From contig JBCDAU010000006.1 of assembly GCA_039185015.1 (NCBI GenBank), positions 62,001-126,000 on the forward strand: DNA of 64,000 nucleotides, given 5' to 3'. A program made the translations under genes and the position numbers. Origin of the DNA: JBCBSZ01 sp039185015 (GTDB taxonomy: Bacteria > Actinomycetota > Acidimicrobiia > Acidimicrobiales > Poriferisodalaceae). The notes under the pieces were generated by a model, which worked only from the letters and a program-made list of their open reading frames with translations, did not search any database and was not told the origin of the DNA. Positions 28,723-38,428 of this stretch are shown here, piece after piece (position 1 is the stretch's first letter; each line of letters starts with the position of its first letter).

Positions 28723-29937
28723 TCATCGGCGGGCCGCCGTTTCGCGCAATTCGGCATCGTAGGTCCGATCGCCGGCGCGGATGCCCACCAACAGCAGCGA
28801 GAGCGCCGCGACGAACACGACGAAGGCGCCGCCGATCAGCAGGACGAGGTTCCAGTCGCTGTTCTCGTCGACCCGGGCGAGGCGGATCGCTGACAGCGCG
28901 AGGAGCCAGCCGAGGGCCGCGGGGATCATCACCTTCCAGCCGAGGTTCATCAGCTGGTCGTAGCGGAGACGGGGCAGCGTGGCCCGGAACCAGACGAAGA
29001 TGAACAGGAACACCATCACCTTGGCGATGAACCAGATCGGCCCGGGTATCAGGTGGAAGATGTCGTTGTCGACGGGCGGCAGCGGACCGCCGAAGAAGAG
29101 CGTCACCATGATCGCCGACATCGTGACGACGTTCATGAACTCGGCGAGGAAGAACAGCGCGAAGCGGATCGAGGCGTACTCGGTGTGGAAGCCGCCGACC
29201 AGCTCCTGCTCGGCCTCGACGAGGTCGAAGGGCGGGCGGTTGAGCTCGGCGGTGGCGGCGATCAGGAAGATCACGAAGGGGAGCAGCCCGGTCGAGAGCA
29301 CCCCCCAGTTGCGGATGCCTCCCGCCTGCTCGGCGACGATCCCGTGGGTGGACAGCGTGCCCGACACCAGCACGACGGCGACGACCGCCATGCCGAGGGC
29401 CGCCTCGTAGGAGATCGCCTGGGCGGAGGCCCGGACCGAACCGAGCAGCGGGTACTTCGAGCCCGACGACCAGCCGGCGAGCATCACGCCGTAGACCGCG
29501 ATCGACGACATCGCGAGCAGGAAGAGGATGCCCGCAGGCGGATCGGCGACCATCCCGAAGGTGGTCTTGCCGAAGAGGCTGATCGTGCCGTCTCCGCCGT
29601 CGCGGAAGTCACCGGCGATCGGGACGACCGCCAGCGAGAGCACGGCGGTGACCGTGGCGATGTACGGGGCGAGGCGGAAGATCAGCGGATCGGCGTTGGC
29701 CGGGCGGTTGTCCTCCTTGAAGAAGAACTTGATGCCGTCGGCGAGGCTCTGGAGCATGCCGAAGGGACCGGCCTCCTTCGGTCCGACGCGGTTCTGCATC
29801 CGGCCGATGAGCTTGCGCTCGAACCAGACCATGAAGACCGTCGCCAACAGGCCGAAGACGAAGCCGAGCCCGACCTTGATGATCATCACCGCGACGTCGC
29901 CCCAGTCGACGCCGTCGATGAAGAGCGGGTCACCCAT
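28723..29937 (-). CDS. nuoH: NADH-quinone oxidoreductase subunit H (14-subunit cluster)
   Basis: About 404 residues. QNRVGPKEAGPFGMLQSLADGIKFFFKED and ATAELNRPPFDLVEAEQELVGGFHTEY are NuoH signatures; RATLPRLRYDQLM is near the C-terminus. Two ATGs (29946 and 29937) are possible. The inner one is preferred because GGGAGA is well spaced from it and overlaps the outer one. It is longer than NuoH of the other cluster because of an extra C-terminal helix. Confidence 0.92.
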   Translation of the reverse strand: MGDPLFIDGVDWGDVAVMIIKVGLGFVFGLLATVFMVWFERKLIGRMQNRVGPKEAGPFGMLQSLADGIKFFFKEDNRPANADPLIFRLAPYIATVTAVLSLAVVPIAGDFRDGGDGTISLFGKTTFGMVADPPAGILFLLAMSSIAVYGVMLAGWSSGSKYPLLGSVRASAQAISYEAALGMAVVAVVLVSGTLSTHGIVAEQAGGIRNWGVLSTGLLPFVIFLIAATAELNRPPFDLVEAEQELVGGFHTEYASIRFALFFLAEFMNVVTMSAIMVTLFFGGPLPPVDNDIFHLIPGPIWFIAKVMVFLFIFVWFRATLPRLRYDQLMNLGWKVMIPAALGWLLALSAIRLARVDENSDWNLVLLIGGAFVVFVAALSLLLVGIRAGDRTYDAELRETAARR

Positions 29938-29968
29938 CGAGATCATTCTCCCGCATCGCGAACGACCG

Positions 29969-30026
29969 GTGAGCGATCAGCGGGTCTCGCCCCGCCTCGC
30001 CGTGAGCCATCACAGGGTCTCGACCC
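29969..30026. repeat. Degenerate tandem repeat at the nuoG 3' end
   Basis: Two 25-bp units (29969-29993 and 30002-30026, period 33 bp) share GTGAGC-ATCA and GGGTCTCG with a few mismatches. The right unit contains the nuoG stop codon, so the left one is a relic copy of the end of nuoG in the nuoG-nuoH spacer. Confidence 0.55.
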
Positions 30027-32526
30027 GGATCTTGGTGAGGCGGGCACCGAGCTCGACGAGGTCGGCGCCGGCCAGATCGGGCTGGTTGGCGGCGAGCACG
30101 GCGACGCCGTCGGGGACGGTGGTGTCGGGAACGACGCCCAGCACCGCCGTGTTCTCCTCGGCCGTCACCTGGAGCTGCCCACCGGGCTCGACGCCGATGC
30201 GCTCGAAGTCGGTCGGGCTGAGGCGCAGCGCCGCACCGACCGCGAGCGGCCGCAGGTGGGCCGAGTACCGGGTCGAGACCGCGTCGTCGTAGAGCTTGCG
30301 GGCGACGACGAGTCGGAACGAGTAGGCATCGACCGGGACGGCTGCCGACGCCTCTGGGACGGGCACCGCGACGCGTGCCGGGCCGTCGGCGAGGTCCCGG
30401 AGCGCGAGGACGCCGTCGGTCGGATCGGTGTCGGCGATCCCGGCGTGTCCGGGCACGAGCTCGGCGATCTCGGCGGTGAGGCCCTCGATCGAGGCGATGC
30501 CGAGGTCGCGGCCCAGGGCCATCGCGAGGTCGGCGGCGATCATCCAGTCGGCGCGGGCGGTGCCCGGCGGGGTCACCTGTTGCGAGACCGAGGTGACGCG
30601 GCCCTCGATGTTGGTGCTCGTGCCCGGCGTCTCGCCCCACGCGGAGGCCGGGAGCACGATGTCGGCGTGCAGCGTCGACTCCGACGGCAGCGTGTCGATG
30701 GAGATGATCGTGCCGACGCCGGTGAGGGCCCGGCGGGCGAGGTCCTTGTCGGGGCAGTTCCCGAGCGGATCGGCGCCGACGAGGACCAGCGTGCGGATCC
30801 GTCCGCTGGCGGCGGCCTCGAGGATCCCGCCGGCGTCGAGGCCGGGCTCCGCCGGCAGGTCACCCCACTGCTCGGTCCAGTAGGCCCGGCCGTCGTCGAG
30901 CGACGTGGCGCCGGGCAGCACGCCGGGGGCCAGACCCATGGCGAGCGCACCGTGGACGTTGCCGCGGCGCAGCAGCGGGAGGAAGGTCGCCTCGGGGTGG
31001 GCCGTGGCGATCGCCGCAGCCGACTCGGTGGCGAGCTCCGGTGCCTCGGCCAGGGAGGAACGACCGACGCCGACGACCAGCGAGCCCTCGCCGAGCATCC
31101 CGGCGGCACGTTCGAGGTCGCCCATGTCGGCGCCGCCCATCTCGCCGGGCTCGCCGAGCATCGCCCGAACCGCCTGGGGCAGCTCGCCCGGGCGGTACCG
31201 GATCGACAGCTTCGCCAGCGGGGTGAGTGAGGTGTCGTGGGTCGACAGCTCGATGATGCGCACCGAGCCGCGCTTGACCGCCGCCCGCAGGCGGAGGAAC
31301 AGCACGGCGAGCTCCTCCTTGGGGTCGCCCCCGATCCAGAGCAGCGTCGTCGCGTTGCAGGCGTCGTCGATGGTCGCCCGGGGCAGGCCCAGGACGAGCT
31401 CGGCCGGCAGACCGTCGGCCATCTGCGCATCGACGTGGTCGGTCCCGATGACCGTGCGGGCCAGCTTCGACCACGCGTAGGCGCTCTCGTTGGTCCCGCG
31501 GGCACCACCGAGGACCGCCACCGCGCCGGGGCCGTCCGCGTCGACCGCGTCGCGGATCGCGTCGGCCGCTGCGGCCACGGCGCCGACCCAGGAGGCCTCG
31601 ACGAGGGCCTCGTCGTCCTCGGGGTCGCGCAGCAGCGGCACCCGGAGGCGCTCCTCGGCGTTGAGCGACTCGAAGTTGAAGCGGCCCTTGTCGCAGAGCC
31701 ATCCCTCGTTGACCGGGGCGAGGCCGTCACGGGTCCCGAGCGGGTCGGTGTCGACGCCGAGGACGCGCACCACCTCGTTGCGGGACGACTGCACGGCGAC
31801 TCGGCACCCCATGCTGCAGGTCCCGCAGCTCGACTCGCTCTCCTCCAGGTCCCACGGACGGGCCTTGAAGCGGTAGCTGGACGCGGTCAGCGCACCGACC
31901 GGGCAGATCTGGACCGTGTTGCCCGAGTAGTACGAGCTGAAGGGCTCGTCGGGGAACGTGTTGACCTGGGTCTGGTTGCCCCGGTCGATGAAGTGGATCA
32001 GTGGATCGCCGGCGATCTCGTCGGCGAACCGGGTGCAACGGTCGCAGAGGATGCAGCGCTCCCGGTCGAGGAAGACGAGGTCGCTGATCGGGATCGGCTT
32101 CTCGTAGTGGCGCTTCTCCTCGACCATCCGGGTCTCACCGGGACCGAACGCGAGCGTCTGGTCCTGCAGCGGGCACTCGCCGCCCTTGTCGCACACCGGG
32201 CAATCGAGCGGATGGTTGATGAGGAGGAACTCCAGGATCCCGTCCTGGGCCTTCTTGGTCGTGTCGCTCTGGGTGTCGACGCTCATGCCGTCGGACACGG
32301 GCACCATGCACGACGGCTGCAACGCCGGGCCGCGACCGGAGTCGATCTCGACGATGCACATGCGGCACATGCCCACCTCGGGCATGCGGGGGTGCCAGCA
32401 GAAGCGGGGGATGTGCACACCGTGGCGCTCGGCGGCGGCGATGACGAGCTCGCCGGGGCGCGCTTCGATCTCACGGCCGTCGATGGTGACGGTGACCGTG
32501 ACCTTCTCTTCGGCGACGTCGGTCAT
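30010..32526 (-). CDS. nuoG: NADH-quinone oxidoreductase subunit G
   Basis: An 838-residue iron-sulfur subunit. The N-terminal 2Fe-2S domain has CWHPRMPEVGMCRMC; a His-Cys3 [4Fe-4S] region has HPLDCPVCDKGGECPLQD; a third set is CILCDRCTRF with a later CPVGALT. A further CGTCSMGC plus CDKGRF is the N7 cluster, found in many bacterial but not mitochondrial enzymes. The molybdopterin-oxidoreductase-like C-terminal domain is retained. The assembly is complete, and no counterpart exists in the 11-subunit cluster. Confidence 0.94.
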   Translation of the reverse strand: MTDVAEEKVTVTVTIDGREIEARPGELVIAAAERHGVHIPRFCWHPRMPEVGMCRMCIVEIDSGRGPALQPSCMVPVSDGMSVDTQSDTTKKAQDGILEFLLINHPLDCPVCDKGGECPLQDQTLAFGPGETRMVEEKRHYEKPIPISDLVFLDRERCILCDRCTRFADEIAGDPLIHFIDRGNQTQVNTFPDEPFSSYYSGNTVQICPVGALTASSYRFKARPWDLEESESSCGTCSMGCRVAVQSSRNEVVRVLGVDTDPLGTRDGLAPVNEGWLCDKGRFNFESLNAEERLRVPLLRDPEDDEALVEASWVGAVAAAADAIRDAVDADGPGAVAVLGGARGTNESAYAWSKLARTVIGTDHVDAQMADGLPAELVLGLPRATIDDACNATTLLWIGGDPKEELAVLFLRLRAAVKRGSVRIIELSTHDTSLTPLAKLSIRYRPGELPQAVRAMLGEPGEMGGADMGDLERAAGMLGEGSLVVGVGRSSLAEAPELATESAAAIATAHPEATFLPLLRRGNVHGALAMGLAPGVLPGATSLDDGRAYWTEQWGDLPAEPGLDAGGILEAAASGRIRTLVLVGADPLGNCPDKDLARRALTGVGTIISIDTLPSESTLHADIVLPASAWGETPGTSTNIEGRVTSVSQQVTPPGTARADWMIAADLAMALGRDLGIASIEGLTAEIAELVPGHAGIADTDPTDGVLALRDLADGPARVAVPVPEASAAVPVDAYSFRLVVARKLYDDAVSTRYSAHLRPLAVGAALRLSPTDFERIGVEPGGQLQVTAEENTAVLGVVPDTTVPDGVAVLAANQPDLAGADLVELGARLTKIRVETL

Positions 32527-32559
32527 GGGGGCGTGGGTCTTCCGGTCTCGTTCTCGGAC

Positions 32560-33870
32560 TCAGGCCGCGGCGCGGGCCCGCTCGATGTAGGCCTCGAACT
32601 CCGGGCGGAACCGAAGGATGGCCGACATCAGCGGTGACGTCGCGGACTGGCCGAGCGGGCAGATGGTGGTCTGTCGCGGCGGCCACTGCAACTGCGGTGA
32701 GCCGGGCGAGATGTTGTCGGAGACGTCGACGAGCAGCTCGAGGTCGCTGGCACGGCCGCCGCCGCGAACGATGCGCTCGAGGATCTTCTCGAGCCAGGTC
32801 GTGCCCTCACGGCACGGCGTGCACTTGCCGCAGGACTCGCGGGCGAAGAAGCGCACGAGCCGCAACGCGGCCTTCACGACGTCGGTGGTCTCGTCCATGA
32901 CGACGATCGCACCGGAGCCGAGCATCGAACCGCTCTGGCCGACCACGCCGTTGTCGAGCGGCAGGTCGAGGTGCTCCTCGAAGAACCACGGAGCCGACGC
33001 ACCGCCGGGGATGAACGCCTTGAGGGCGTTGCCGTCGCGGATGCCGCCGCAGTACTCGGGTTTCTCGAACAGGTCGCGGAAGGTCGTGACACCGAACTCG
33101 ACCTCGTAGACGCCGGGCCGGTTCACGTGGCCGGACACCGCGAAGAGCCGGGTGCCGGTCGACTTCTCGGAGCCGAGGTCGGCGAAGGCCTGGCCGCCGT
33201 GGTCCACGATCCACGGCAGGTTGGCGAGGGTCTCGACGTTGTTGACGATCGTCGGCTGCATGTAGAGGCCCTTGGCCGCAGGGAAGTAGGGCGGCTTGAG
33301 CCGCGGCATGCCCCGGTTGCCCTCGAGGCTCTCGATGAGAGCGGTCTCCTCGCCGACGATGTAGGCCCCGGCTCCCCAGTGGAGGGTGATGTCGAGCGAC
33401 CAGTCGGTCCCGGCGACGTTCTTGCCGACGTAGCCGGCCGCGTAGGCGTCGTTGAGCGCCTGCGCGAGCCGTTCCTGCGCCAGGGCCATCTCGCCGCGCA
33501 CGTAGAGGAAGGCCTGGGCGCAGTCGACCGCGTACGAGGCCAGGAGGATCCCTTCGAGCAGCTGGTGCGGGTCGCGCTCCATGAGGAGGCGGTCCTTGTA
33601 GGTGCCGGGCTCGGACTCGTCGCCGTTGACCACGAGGTAGCGGGGGGTCACGCCGGGCGGGCAGAACCCCCACTTGATGCCGGCCGGGAAACCGGCGCCA
33701 CCGCGGCCGAGCAGCGAGGCGGTCTTCACCTCCTCGTGCACCTCGTCGGGCGACATCGTGGCGATGGCCTTCCTGATGGCCTGGTAGCCGCCGGTCTCGA
33801 CGTAGCGGTCGAGGGTGTGGCCGTCCTCCAGGTCCCACCGGGAGGTCACGATCTTGGGGATGTCGGTCAT
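32560..33870 (-). CDS. nuoF: NADH-quinone oxidoreductase subunit F
   Basis: A 436-residue FMN- and NADH-binding subunit. GRGGAGFPAGIKWGF is the NADH/FMN Gly-rich loop, NGDESEPGTYKDR the flavin site, and ESCGKCTPCREG with a later CPLGQSA the ligands of [4Fe-4S] cluster N3. With NuoE and NuoG it makes this the NADH-oxidising version of complex I. Confidence 0.95.
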   Translation of the reverse strand: MTDIPKIVTSRWDLEDGHTLDRYVETGGYQAIRKAIATMSPDEVHEEVKTASLLGRGGAGFPAGIKWGFCPPGVTPRYLVVNGDESEPGTYKDRLLMERDPHQLLEGILLASYAVDCAQAFLYVRGEMALAQERLAQALNDAYAAGYVGKNVAGTDWSLDITLHWGAGAYIVGEETALIESLEGNRGMPRLKPPYFPAAKGLYMQPTIVNNVETLANLPWIVDHGGQAFADLGSEKSTGTRLFAVSGHVNRPGVYEVEFGVTTFRDLFEKPEYCGGIRDGNALKAFIPGGASAPWFFEEHLDLPLDNGVVGQSGSMLGSGAIVVMDETTDVVKAALRLVRFFARESCGKCTPCREGTTWLEKILERIVRGGGRASDLELLVDVSDNISPGSPQLQWPPRQTTICPLGQSATSPLMSAILRFRPEFEAYIERARAAA

Positions 33871-33884
33871 CGCGGTGTCTCTAC

Positions 33885-34475
33885 CTAGCTCAGGTTGTCG
33901 GCGACCGGCGGCACGGTGTCCTCGCGGCCGGCCCAGTTCTCGGTGGGGGCCTGACGGATGCGGGCGAGCGTGCCGTGTGGGGGCACATCATCGTCGAGCC
34001 GGCCGGCCCGGAGGTCGTCGATCATCCGGTCGAAGTCGCCGTGGCCGACCCGGTACTCGTACCGGTAGTTGACCTGCAGGCACGGGGCCTCGGTGCAGGC
34101 GGCGATGCACTCGACGTCTTCGAGCGTGAACATCCCGTCGGGCGTGGTCGAGCCGGCACGAATGCCGAGGGTCTGCTCGGCGTGGTGCAGCAGCTCCTCA
34201 CCTCCGAGCAGCTGGCAGGAGATGTTGGTGCACACGTTGATCATGTAGCGCCCGACCTCGTGGCGCTTGAACATCTCGTAGAAGGTGCACGTGCCGAGCA
34301 CCTCGGCGGGGGTCGCCTCGACGAGCTCGGCGATGTGCTCGATCGCCTCGTCGGTCACGTAGCCGTCCTGCTCCTGGGCCAGGTGGAGCAACGGGATCGT
34401 CGCCGACCGCTTGCGCGGGTAGCGGCCGATCATCTCGTGGGCCAGCTCGACGTTCTCCGCGGTGAGGCGGCTCAT
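33885..34475 (-). CDS. nuoE: NADH-quinone oxidoreductase subunit E
   Basis: A 196-residue thioredoxin-like [2Fe-2S] subunit. Ligands are in VCTNISC (C-x4-C) and CIAAC (C-x3-C), binding cluster N1a. ATG at 34475 is preceded by AGGTGG; the longer open frame in front is not NuoE-like. The C-terminus has about 45 extra residues beyond the usual end. Confidence 0.92.
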   Translation of the reverse strand: MSRLTAENVELAHEMIGRYPRKRSATIPLLHLAQEQDGYVTDEAIEHIAELVEATPAEVLGTCTFYEMFKRHEVGRYMINVCTNISCQLLGGEELLHHAEQTLGIRAGSTTPDGMFTLEDVECIAACTEAPCLQVNYRYEYRVGHGDFDRMIDDLRAGRLDDDVPPHGTLARIRQAPTENWAGREDTVPPVADNLS

Positions 34476-34542
34476 CGGGGCCACCTCATCACATCGGTCG
34501 CCTTCGGGCATCCTGCCGGGCGCTCCGTGCGGCTCAGGCGGC

Positions 34543-35844
34543 TCAACGGTCGACCTCGCCCATGATCGGGTCGATCGACGCGAGCGTCGCGATGCCGTCG
34601 GCGAGCAGCCCGCCGTGCAGCACGTAGGGAACGGTCTGCAGGTTGTAGAAGCTCGGCCCCCGGATGTGCATCCGGTACGGCGAGGTCCCGCCGTCGCTGA
34701 CCATGTAGCAACCGAGCTCGCCACGGGGTGACTCGACGGCCACGTAGACCTCGCCCTCGGGCACGCGGAAGCCGTCGGTGAAGATCTTGAAGTGGTGGAT
34801 GAGGGCTTCCATCGACTCGTCGATGCGCATGCGTGGCGGCGGGGTGACCTTCTTGTCCTGGACCCGATAGTCGCCGTCGGGCATGCGGTCCATGCACTGG
34901 CGCACGATGCGCATCGACTCGCGGATCTCGTTGAGCCGGATGGCATACCGGTCGTAGGTGTCGCCGTAGGTGCCGACGATCACGTCGAAGTCGACCTGGT
35001 CGTAGGCGAGGTACGGCTCGTCACGGCGGAGGTCGAGCGGCATGCCGGTCGATCGCAGGATCGGCCCGGTCGTCGACAGCGCCAGCGCCTCGTCGGTGGT
35101 GAGCACCCCCACGCCCTGCGTGCGGTCGCGCCAGATCGGCTGACCGGTCATGAGGACGTCGAACTCCTCGAGCCGCTCGGGCAGCACCTGCAGGAGTCGC
35201 TCGACGTCGTCCTCCCACCCGTCGGGGAGGTCGGCGGCCACACCGCCGGGCCGGATGTAGTTGTGGTTCATCCGCAGCCCGGTGACGGTCTCGAAGAAGC
35301 GCAGGACCTCTTCGCGCTCCCGCCAGCCGTAGAGCATCATCCCCACGGCGCCGAGGTCCATGCCGTTGGTGGCGAGGAACAGCAGGTGCGAGCTCATCCG
35401 GTTGAGCTCGCACATCATCATGCGGATCCAGGTCGCCCGCTCGGGGATCTCGACGCCGAGCAGCTCCTCGACGGCGAGCGAGAACACCAGCTCGTTGAAG
35501 AGCGGTGACGAGTAGTCCATGCGGGTCACGTTGGTCGGACCCTGGAGGTAGGTGAGCTCCTCGGCGGTCTTCTCCATGCCGGTGTGGAGGTACCCGATCA
35601 CCGGCTTGGTGCGGATGACCTGCTCGCCGGCCAGCTCGAGGACGAGTCGGAGCACGCCGTGCGTCGACGGGTGCTGCGGACCCATGTTGATGATCATCCG
35701 CTCGTCGTCGACGTCGTGTTCGACGTGCTCGGCGGCGGTCTCGGAGAGGCGGAGGACGACGTCGCGCGCTTCGAGCGCATCGAGGGTCTCCTGACCCACG
35801 AGCGGCGCGGTCTCGTCGACCGGGGGGTCTTCGGTGATGCTCAT
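34543..35844 (-). CDS. nuoD: NADH-quinone oxidoreductase subunit D (14-subunit cluster)
   Basis: A 433-residue 49-kDa-type subunit. INMGPQHPSTHGVLRL, GYLHTGMEK and the C-terminal MGEVDR mark it as NuoD. It has about 40 more residues than the 11-cluster NuoD, mainly at the N-terminus. It lies 10 bp after nuoC. The nuoD-nuoE spacer (34476-34542) contains a 38-bp relative of the 53-bp repeat. Confidence 0.94.
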   Translation of the reverse strand: MSITEDPPVDETAPLVGQETLDALEARDVVLRLSETAAEHVEHDVDDERMIINMGPQHPSTHGVLRLVLELAGEQVIRTKPVIGYLHTGMEKTAEELTYLQGPTNVTRMDYSSPLFNELVFSLAVEELLGVEIPERATWIRMMMCELNRMSSHLLFLATNGMDLGAVGMMLYGWREREEVLRFFETVTGLRMNHNYIRPGGVAADLPDGWEDDVERLLQVLPERLEEFDVLMTGQPIWRDRTQGVGVLTTDEALALSTTGPILRSTGMPLDLRRDEPYLAYDQVDFDVIVGTYGDTYDRYAIRLNEIRESMRIVRQCMDRMPDGDYRVQDKKVTPPPRMRIDESMEALIHHFKIFTDGFRVPEGEVYVAVESPRGELGCYMVSDGGTSPYRMHIRGPSFYNLQTVPYVLHGGLLADGIATLASIDPIMGEVDR

Positions 35845-35854
35845 CTCAGCTGCC

Positions 35855-36394
35855 CTACCGGTGGTTGGTGGCGCTCTTGAACTGCACGGGGATGCGGCCC
35901 TGCGACACGTCCTTGCGGAGCGGGTGTCCGTCCCAGTCCTCGGGCATGAGGATGCGGGTCGGGTCCGGGTGCCCCTCGAAGGTGATGCCGAACATGTCGT
36001 AGACCTCGCGCTCGGGGGCGTCGACCCCCGGGTACAGCGAGTAGATCGAGGCGATGGTCGGATCGGACTCGGGCACCTGGGCTCGGATCCGGACCCGACG
36101 TCGCTCGACCGGGTCGTAGAGGTTGACGACGACCTCGAATCGCTCGCCCTCGATCGACGCCGGCAGGGCCCGATCGAGGTGGTTCGCGTAGTCGACGGCG
36201 GTGATGTCGACGCAGAGCACGAAGCCGTCGGCCCGAGCTGTCGAGATCGTGTCGAGGTAGCCCTCGCGGCCCACGTGGAGCACGACCTGGCCGCGGCTCG
36301 ACGAGGCGGCGATGGCTCCGTACGGGGCGGAGACGACGGGCTCCTCGGCGGCGTCGTCGACCTCGGCGGCGTCCGGTGTCTCGGTGTCGCTCAC
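35855..36394 (-). CDS. nuoC: NADH-quinone oxidoreductase subunit C (14-subunit cluster)
   Basis: A 179-residue 30-kDa-type subunit with SLYPGVDAPEREVYDMFGITFEGHPD and a C-terminal HPLRKD. The start overlaps the nuoB stop (GTGA). It is shorter than the other NuoC, lacking the Gly/Asp insertion. Confidence 0.92.
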   Translation of the reverse strand: MSDTETPDAAEVDDAAEEPVVSAPYGAIAASSSRGQVVLHVGREGYLDTISTARADGFVLCVDITAVDYANHLDRALPASIEGERFEVVVNLYDPVERRRVRIRAQVPESDPTIASIYSLYPGVDAPEREVYDMFGITFEGHPDPTRILMPEDWDGHPLRKDVSQGRIPVQFKSATNHR

Positions 36395-37065
36395 GACCGC
36401 GGCCCCGTCCGGATCACGACCGGTCCCGCCTCCGAGCCGTCGCCCTCGGCCGGGCGCTTGGACCCGGTGCGCAGGATGACCGGGCTGGGCTGGGCGTCGG
36501 TGGCCAGCGCCGGGTCGAGGTGGATGCCGGCGCCACCGCCGCTCGCGGCCCGACGCTCGTCGATCTCACCGGTGCGGATCTTGTCGTGGAGCGTGAGGAT
36601 GGCGTGGAGCAGCGTCTCGGGGCCCGGAGGGCAGCCCGGGGCGTACACGTCGACGGGGACGACCTGATCGACGCCCTGCACGATCGCGTAGTTGTTGAAC
36701 ATGCCGCCCGAGCTGGCGCAGACGCCCATCGAGATCACCCACTTGGGCTCCATCATCTGGTCGTAGACCGTACGGAGCACCGGAGCCATCTTCTGGGAGA
36801 CCCGGCCGGCGACGATCATGAGGTCGGCCTGGCGGGGCGACGCCCGGAAGGCCTCCATGCCGAAGCGGGCGAGGTCGTAGTGGGCCGAACCGGTGGCCAT
36901 CATCTCGATGGCGCAGCACGCGAGGCCGAAGGTGGCCGGCATGAGGGACCGGTACCGGGCCCACGAGACGAGGTCGTCGAGCGGCGCGGTCAGCGCGTTG
37001 CGCTGCAGCCCGTCGAGACCCTGCTGCAGTCCGAGCTTGGCCTTGAGATCGTCGACACCTGCCAC
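36391..37065 (-). CDS. nuoB: NADH-quinone oxidoreductase subunit B (14-subunit cluster)
   Basis: A 224-residue N2-cluster subunit. GLACCAIEMMA holds the tandem cysteines, MGVCASSGGMF the third and APGCPPGPE the fourth. The C-terminus is extended by about 50 Gly/Ala/Arg-rich residues compared with the other NuoB. ATG at 37065 is directly adjacent to the nuoA stop. Confidence 0.93.
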   Translation of the reverse strand: MAGVDDLKAKLGLQQGLDGLQRNALTAPLDDLVSWARYRSLMPATFGLACCAIEMMATGSAHYDLARFGMEAFRASPRQADLMIVAGRVSQKMAPVLRTVYDQMMEPKWVISMGVCASSGGMFNNYAIVQGVDQVVPVDVYAPGCPPGPETLLHAILTLHDKIRTGEIDERRAASGGGAGIHLDPALATDAQPSPVILRTGSKRPAEGDGSEAGPVVIRTGPRS

Positions 37066-37524
37066 TCAGACCGTCTCCTGCTCTCTGCCCTCGAGGCCGA
37101 CCCGGCGGACCGTACTGGTGGAGGTGCGCGCGGCCGACACCGCGCCGGTGGTGGATCTGGCCTGCTTCGACGGGCCCCAGTTGAGGCCGCCGGTGCCGAG
37201 CTCGTACACGAACGACAGGAAGAAGATCGCAGCGAACAGCAGCATCGCCAGCAGACCGAAGAGGCCGAGCGCCTCGTTCTCCACCGCCCACGGGTAGAGG
37301 AAGATGATCTCGATGTCGAACATGATGAACAACATGGCGACCAGGTAGAACTTCACCGGGAAGCGATCGGGGATCGGGACCTGGTCGGCGATGCCCGACT
37401 CGTAGGGTGCCGCCTTCGCCCGGGTCGACCGTTCGGGGGCCAACAGCCGGCTGGCGACGAGGCTCAACAAGACGAAGAGCACGCCCAGCACGGCCAGCGT
37501 GACGATGGGCAGGTACTGCTCCAC
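37066..37524 (-). CDS. nuoA: NADH-quinone oxidoreductase subunit A (14-subunit cluster)
   Basis: A 152-residue, three-helix subunit with YESGIADQV and FIMFDIEIIFLYPWAV. It is first in the 14-gene operon. GTG at 37524 has AAGGAG four bases upstream, a strong Shine-Dalgarno. The C-terminal about 35 residues (after WGPSKQ) are polar and not usually found in NuoA. No clear -10 was seen in the 91-bp spacer, so it may be cotranscribed with the bc-complex genes. Confidence 0.9.
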   Translation of the reverse strand: MEQYLPIVTLAVLGVLFVLLSLVASRLLAPERSTRAKAAPYESGIADQVPIPDRFPVKFYLVAMLFIMFDIEIIFLYPWAVENEALGLFGLLAMLLFAAIFFLSFVYELGTGGLNWGPSKQARSTTGAVSAARTSTSTVRRVGLEGREQETV

Positions 37525-37615
37525 GGTGCTCCTTCTCGCCCCCTGGTCGGCCTCCGACGCCGACCGGTGGGGGCGCCGGGTCGACCGGGATGTGGATGGT
37601 GACTCGCGAGCGTAC

Positions 37616-38428
37616 CTATGCGGCGGTGGGCGTCTTGCCCTGCGCCTCCCAGAGCGCCTTGTCGCGCTCGTGGAGCAGGTACGCACCGAGCGCGAACGCG
37701 ATGCCCGAGGCGAGGGTCACGAGGAACGGCGGGAAGCGCTCGCTGCCCTGGTTCCGGGTGAGCAGCACCGAGATGACCTCTTGATCGGGATCGGCCTCGC
37801 GAGGAGGCGGCGCCGCGTTCGGATCCGGCGGCGGTGCGGGCAGCGCCGGCTGCACCTGGATCACGATGCGGTTCGGGTCGCCGAACCAGCCGAGCGGCTT
37901 GCCCGTGTAGCCGAACAGCGACGGCCACCGATCGCCACCGGTCTGGAAGGCCGCGGTGGTCAGGTAGTCGTCGGTGCCGGGTGCGTTGCCGAACAGGGCC
38001 GTGATCGCCGGATCGGACAGCAGCGCCTCGTCGGCGATGGACTGCGCCTCGCCGCGGGTCGGGTCGTTCGGTCCCAGCGAGTTCCACTGGTCGGGGACGT
38101 CGGTGACCTCATCGCCCGCCTCGATGACCGGCAGCTCGCGCACGTCGGCGACCTCGGAGAAGGTGATGCCGTCGCCGCTCAGCACCTCGTCGACCTCCCA
38201 CTCGGGGAGATCACCGACCAGGCCGATGGCGTAGATCCACCAGATGATCCCGAGGAGGAACATCCAGGCGAAGAAGCCGGTCCACGCCATGAGGAAGCCG
38301 AGCCGACTGCCCATGTTGGTGGCCAGCAGGAGCCACACGGAGCCGCACAGCATGATGACGCTGATGAGCACCGACAGGACGCCGATGATCCACGGGTCCC
38401 AGGGAACGAAGGCGAGCACGCTGGTCAT
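37616..38428 (-). CDS. Three-helix membrane protein of the bc-complex operon, function unknown
   Basis: A 270-residue protein not matched to a named family. Two hydrophobic helices lie near residues 13-36 and 42-66, then a hydrophilic region of about 165 residues, and a third helix near 233-253. The soluble part has no cysteine and no obvious cofactor motif. Its ATG overlaps the cytochrome c stop (ATGA), so it is made together with the quinol-oxidising complex. An accessory or assembly subunit is the simplest guess. Confidence 0.75.
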   Translation of the reverse strand: MTSVLAFVPWDPWIIGVLSVLISVIMLCGSVWLLLATNMGSRLGFLMAWTGFFAWMFLLGIIWWIYAIGLVGDLPEWEVDEVLSGDGITFSEVADVRELPVIEAGDEVTDVPDQWNSLGPNDPTRGEAQSIADEALLSDPAITALFGNAPGTDDYLTTAAFQTGGDRWPSLFGYTGKPLGWFGDPNRIVIQVQPALPAPPPDPNAAPPPREADPDQEVISVLLTRNQGSERFPPFLVTLASGIAFALGAYLLHERDKALWEAQGKTPTAA

